DNA from: Trogon surrucura
Taxonomy: Eukaryota > Chordata > Aves > Trogoniformes > Trogonidae
Length of the DNA: 64,000 nt
Assembly: GCA_020746105.1 (NCBI GenBank)
Contig: CM036620.1
Span: 44,722,706 to 44,786,705 of the forward strand
Reading direction: 5' to 3'
The position numbers were made by a program, and so were the translations under genes. Of the stretch, positions 61,305-64,000 are shown one piece after another; the stretch's first letter is position 1, and each line of letters opens with the position of its first letter. The notes under the pieces are model-generated. The model was not told where the DNA came from, did not search any database, and saw only the letters and a program-made list of their open reading frames with translations.

Positions 61305-64000
61305 AAAAGTTAAGCATCTGATCTTCCTTCTATAGTCAAGGCCAAGACAAGCACCTCCAGAGGATGTCAGCTAAACACAAAACAACGATAAATTAAGTTT
61401 GGCAAAAGAAATCACAGCAAAAGATCTCTAACCTAGGCAGCTGAGAAGGTAAATTCTTCTGCAGTGCTCCATGAAAATGTTTCATGGTCCAGTATGTCAT
61501 GCCCATGAGTGCAGTAAGGGAATGAAACTGTCACTTACAGTATCCTGATATTTTATTCTTTGATTGAAATCTAGACTGTGAATTCTAAAAAATTCCTTCC
61601 TTTCCTTATTTAAGAATTGTTGAATCTACACCACTCATCTGGACATAGTGGCAATGCTACTTTCAAAACATCAATTAAAAGCAAATATAAACAGAATAAA
61701 GAGTGTGACTGCATATTGGATGGGTGAAAAAGTGCATTTCAAAGATGATTTTTTTTTTAATAAGATGTTTGTTTAAACATCTTTGGCACTATTTTCGGGG
61801 GTTTTTTAGTGGTGTAAAAGAGTGGGCACAAGCAAATACTCGTTTCTTCAAAATACCTGGAATGGCATAGCTGCCCTCTCTGCTTTGTAGGCCTTGGGGT
61901 TACCCAACACAGGAGGTACTTCTGAAAAAAATCCTAACTAAAGGCATAAAAGCAGAAAGAATTTAATCCAATATCTGCTAAAATGTAATACACAAGAGGA
62001 CACGTTTTCATTCCACTTGTAACAAACTATAGGGTTCTATGGAAAGCCAGAATGCTTGAATCACACATATATGTGTCAAACAAAGTTATGAAGCATGTAA
62101 ATTTTAACCTATTCCCAAACGTATTTCAAGACTTTTTCTTCCCCATATCTGTTCTTGATCCCTGTCTAAGGGGTTATGTCAGACCAGACTAGAAAGGTCT
62201 GACACCAGAGAGTGCAAAGGTGCTATTCCATGTCTTCAGCACATCATCTGTAGGATAGCCTGACACATATATTCAGGAGAAGTGGTCTTGCATTAACCTT
62301 TTCCACTCTTGGAAGATAAAATGGTAATGAAACAACAAAACCAGATAATGAGGCAAGGACATCACAGTTCTTGTGATTATGGCCAAGGATGGCGGGGGGA
62401 GGGGGTCGGGGAAGAGGGCACTGGGATAACTTAGTACAGATTTTCAGTCAAACGTTACCAATTCAAATAATAAATGGAGTAGATGTGAATGTAAGTTAAC
62501 GTAAAGCTTGACTTGAACCTCAAGATAACGCCTAGAATAGGAGTCTGTTAAGGACAGGAGTTGGTTAAGTTTGTTCTTATGACTGACTACTGCTTGGAAG
62601 ACAAACTTTCTCACAACAATATTAAAAAATATAATTATTTGGTGACTTGATTCAGTTGACATTCTTGGGGAGAATCATTCAGTGAAACAACTGGAACCCC
62701 AGAATCTAACAGTTGTAAACAACTACAAGATTTGATGTATTGCTTAATGCTGCCTCTGCTGAGACATGATGTGCATAACAGCAACCTACAAAGCTTGATG
62801 TGATGTGGTGGTAGAAGAAGGAGAAAATGCTCGTTGACTTTCTTCTGTGGCTTTGTGAATCGCTTTTTTTTTGGCATGTTTCTACCAATAAGAAACTACT
62901 TCTCCACAACAGCTCCATTACAGTTCCTAGTATTAAGGTAAAATGTGAATATCAAATATTTGGTGGAATGACAGAGCAGATAGCTCTAAAGTCATGGGTA
63001 AAAAAAGCAGCCACAACTAAATTTATACATACTGAGTTAAAAGCAAGTGAAAATCTGGCTACAATGGAATTCACCCCTTGAAAGAAGTGATGGTATCAGT
63101 TAGCTCAAAAAAGCAAAGATAAGAGTAAAGCAAAATTGCATAGGGAAAATATTGCTCAAAAGCAGCATGTTGTGAAGATGATGTAATGTTAATAGCTTTC
63201 CTTTGTTTGGTCACATTGACAGTTTGGGAACATTAAAGACTGCATTTATGCTGAATTTATGTCAGTGCATTTTGAACACCAAAGCCCTGGGCATCTCAAA
63301 AAGTTTTCAAACCTTTTATTTTTTTTTTTTAGCCTGAATTAAAGTTACACTGTAAATTAATATTAAAAAAAAGCAATCATCATTAATTATGCGTTAAAGC
63401 AATGTCTGCAAATTCTTATACTTTAGTCTTCATTAACATGCAGGAAAGCAAATATCCCAGAGGATGTGCTGCATGTGTTGCCATGTTTTACTCATGTCTC
63501 TGTGGAGTTCTTAACAGCTTAAAAAATAGGCTTCTTCAATAGTAAGCATATGCCACTAGGGACTTTTATCTGAACGTTTCAGATTCAATCAAAAGGCACA
63601 ATCTGAGCAGCCACGGGTCAAGGCAAGATTCGTCTGTTTAAATCTCTGACCCTGATGATATACTGCTTGTGTGCTCTACAGCACCCAAACTGTGTCCTGT
63701 GGGATGTACTGCGAATTGCAGTCATGTGTGCCTCTTGTAATGCATCGGTTTCTCTGGTTTTTGTTACTCCTTTATATGAAGATCGTAACAGCATGTTACT
63801 TACTACTTCCAGCAACAGTATATCTTATAAATGTCATAAGTAGTTTTAGTATTTACTTGCCACACTGTACCCAACCACATATATATTGCTTGATTATATG
63901 TTACAGTAGTTTGAAAACCTCTTCAGATTTTGTCATGTTGAACCTGTGTGTTTTAAGGCACACTGGAACTCTGCAGATTCTCATCACCACTTCTGAGGTG
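61305..64000. other. AT-rich unannotated sequence
   Basis: No gene or recognised repeat. Contains a small perfect inverted repeat, AAGATGTTT/AAACATCTT (61762-61770 and 61775-61783), and a G-rich patch near 62394-62415. Confidence 0.45.

Overview
The window looks like AT-rich non-coding DNA from a bird genome. The evidence is the repeat content: several CR1 LINE copies whose 3' ends carry the ATTCTATG-type octamer repeat, ERVL-like solo LTRs with 5-bp target duplications, and one betaretrovirus-like (class II) provirus. I found no host protein-coding exon, tRNA, rRNA or CRISPR array. Nearly all short open frames outside the transposable elements look like chance frames in AT-rich DNA. An intergenic region or one very large intron would both fit.

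Layout: 303-447 holds an ancient CR1 reverse-transcriptase fragment. 12583-12670 is a short CR1 3' end (minus). 19130-19614 is an old CR1 3' part (plus). 21662-22921 is a plus-strand CR1 split by a minus-strand CR1. 27781-28589 is an 809-bp minus-strand solo LTR with AGGTG duplications. 36794-36897 is a 104-bp miniature of the same LTR family, with GTATG duplications. 38114-38461 is another CR1 3' end. 38612-43646 is a 5,035-bp provirus with CTTAAG duplications. 43963-45140 is a 1,178-bp solo LTR with ATGAT duplications. 52475-54808 is a minus-strand CR1 split by a plus-strand CR1. 59955-61304 is a young CR1 with 412 uninterrupted codons of RT. The remaining sequence is unannotated and AT-rich.

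The provirus is the most gene-like object. It has two 377-bp LTRs differing at 4 positions, a lysine-tRNA-like primer site, gag with two zinc knuckles but one in-frame stop, an uninterrupted dUTPase-protease frame in the -1 frame, a pol remnant lacking the RT catalytic core and integrase, a short envelope membrane-anchor remnant, and a polypurine tract. It cannot encode RT, integrase or a complete envelope, so it is defective. Its LTRs and dut-pro frame look recent.

I did not find a convincing new biological system. The observations most worth checking are the miniature LTR with its own target duplication, the gag leader frame (an ATG three bases after the primer site, with a splice donor before a second ATG), the collinear pro-pol frame, the two nested CR1 pairs, and a 67-nt imperfect hairpin at 23705-23771.
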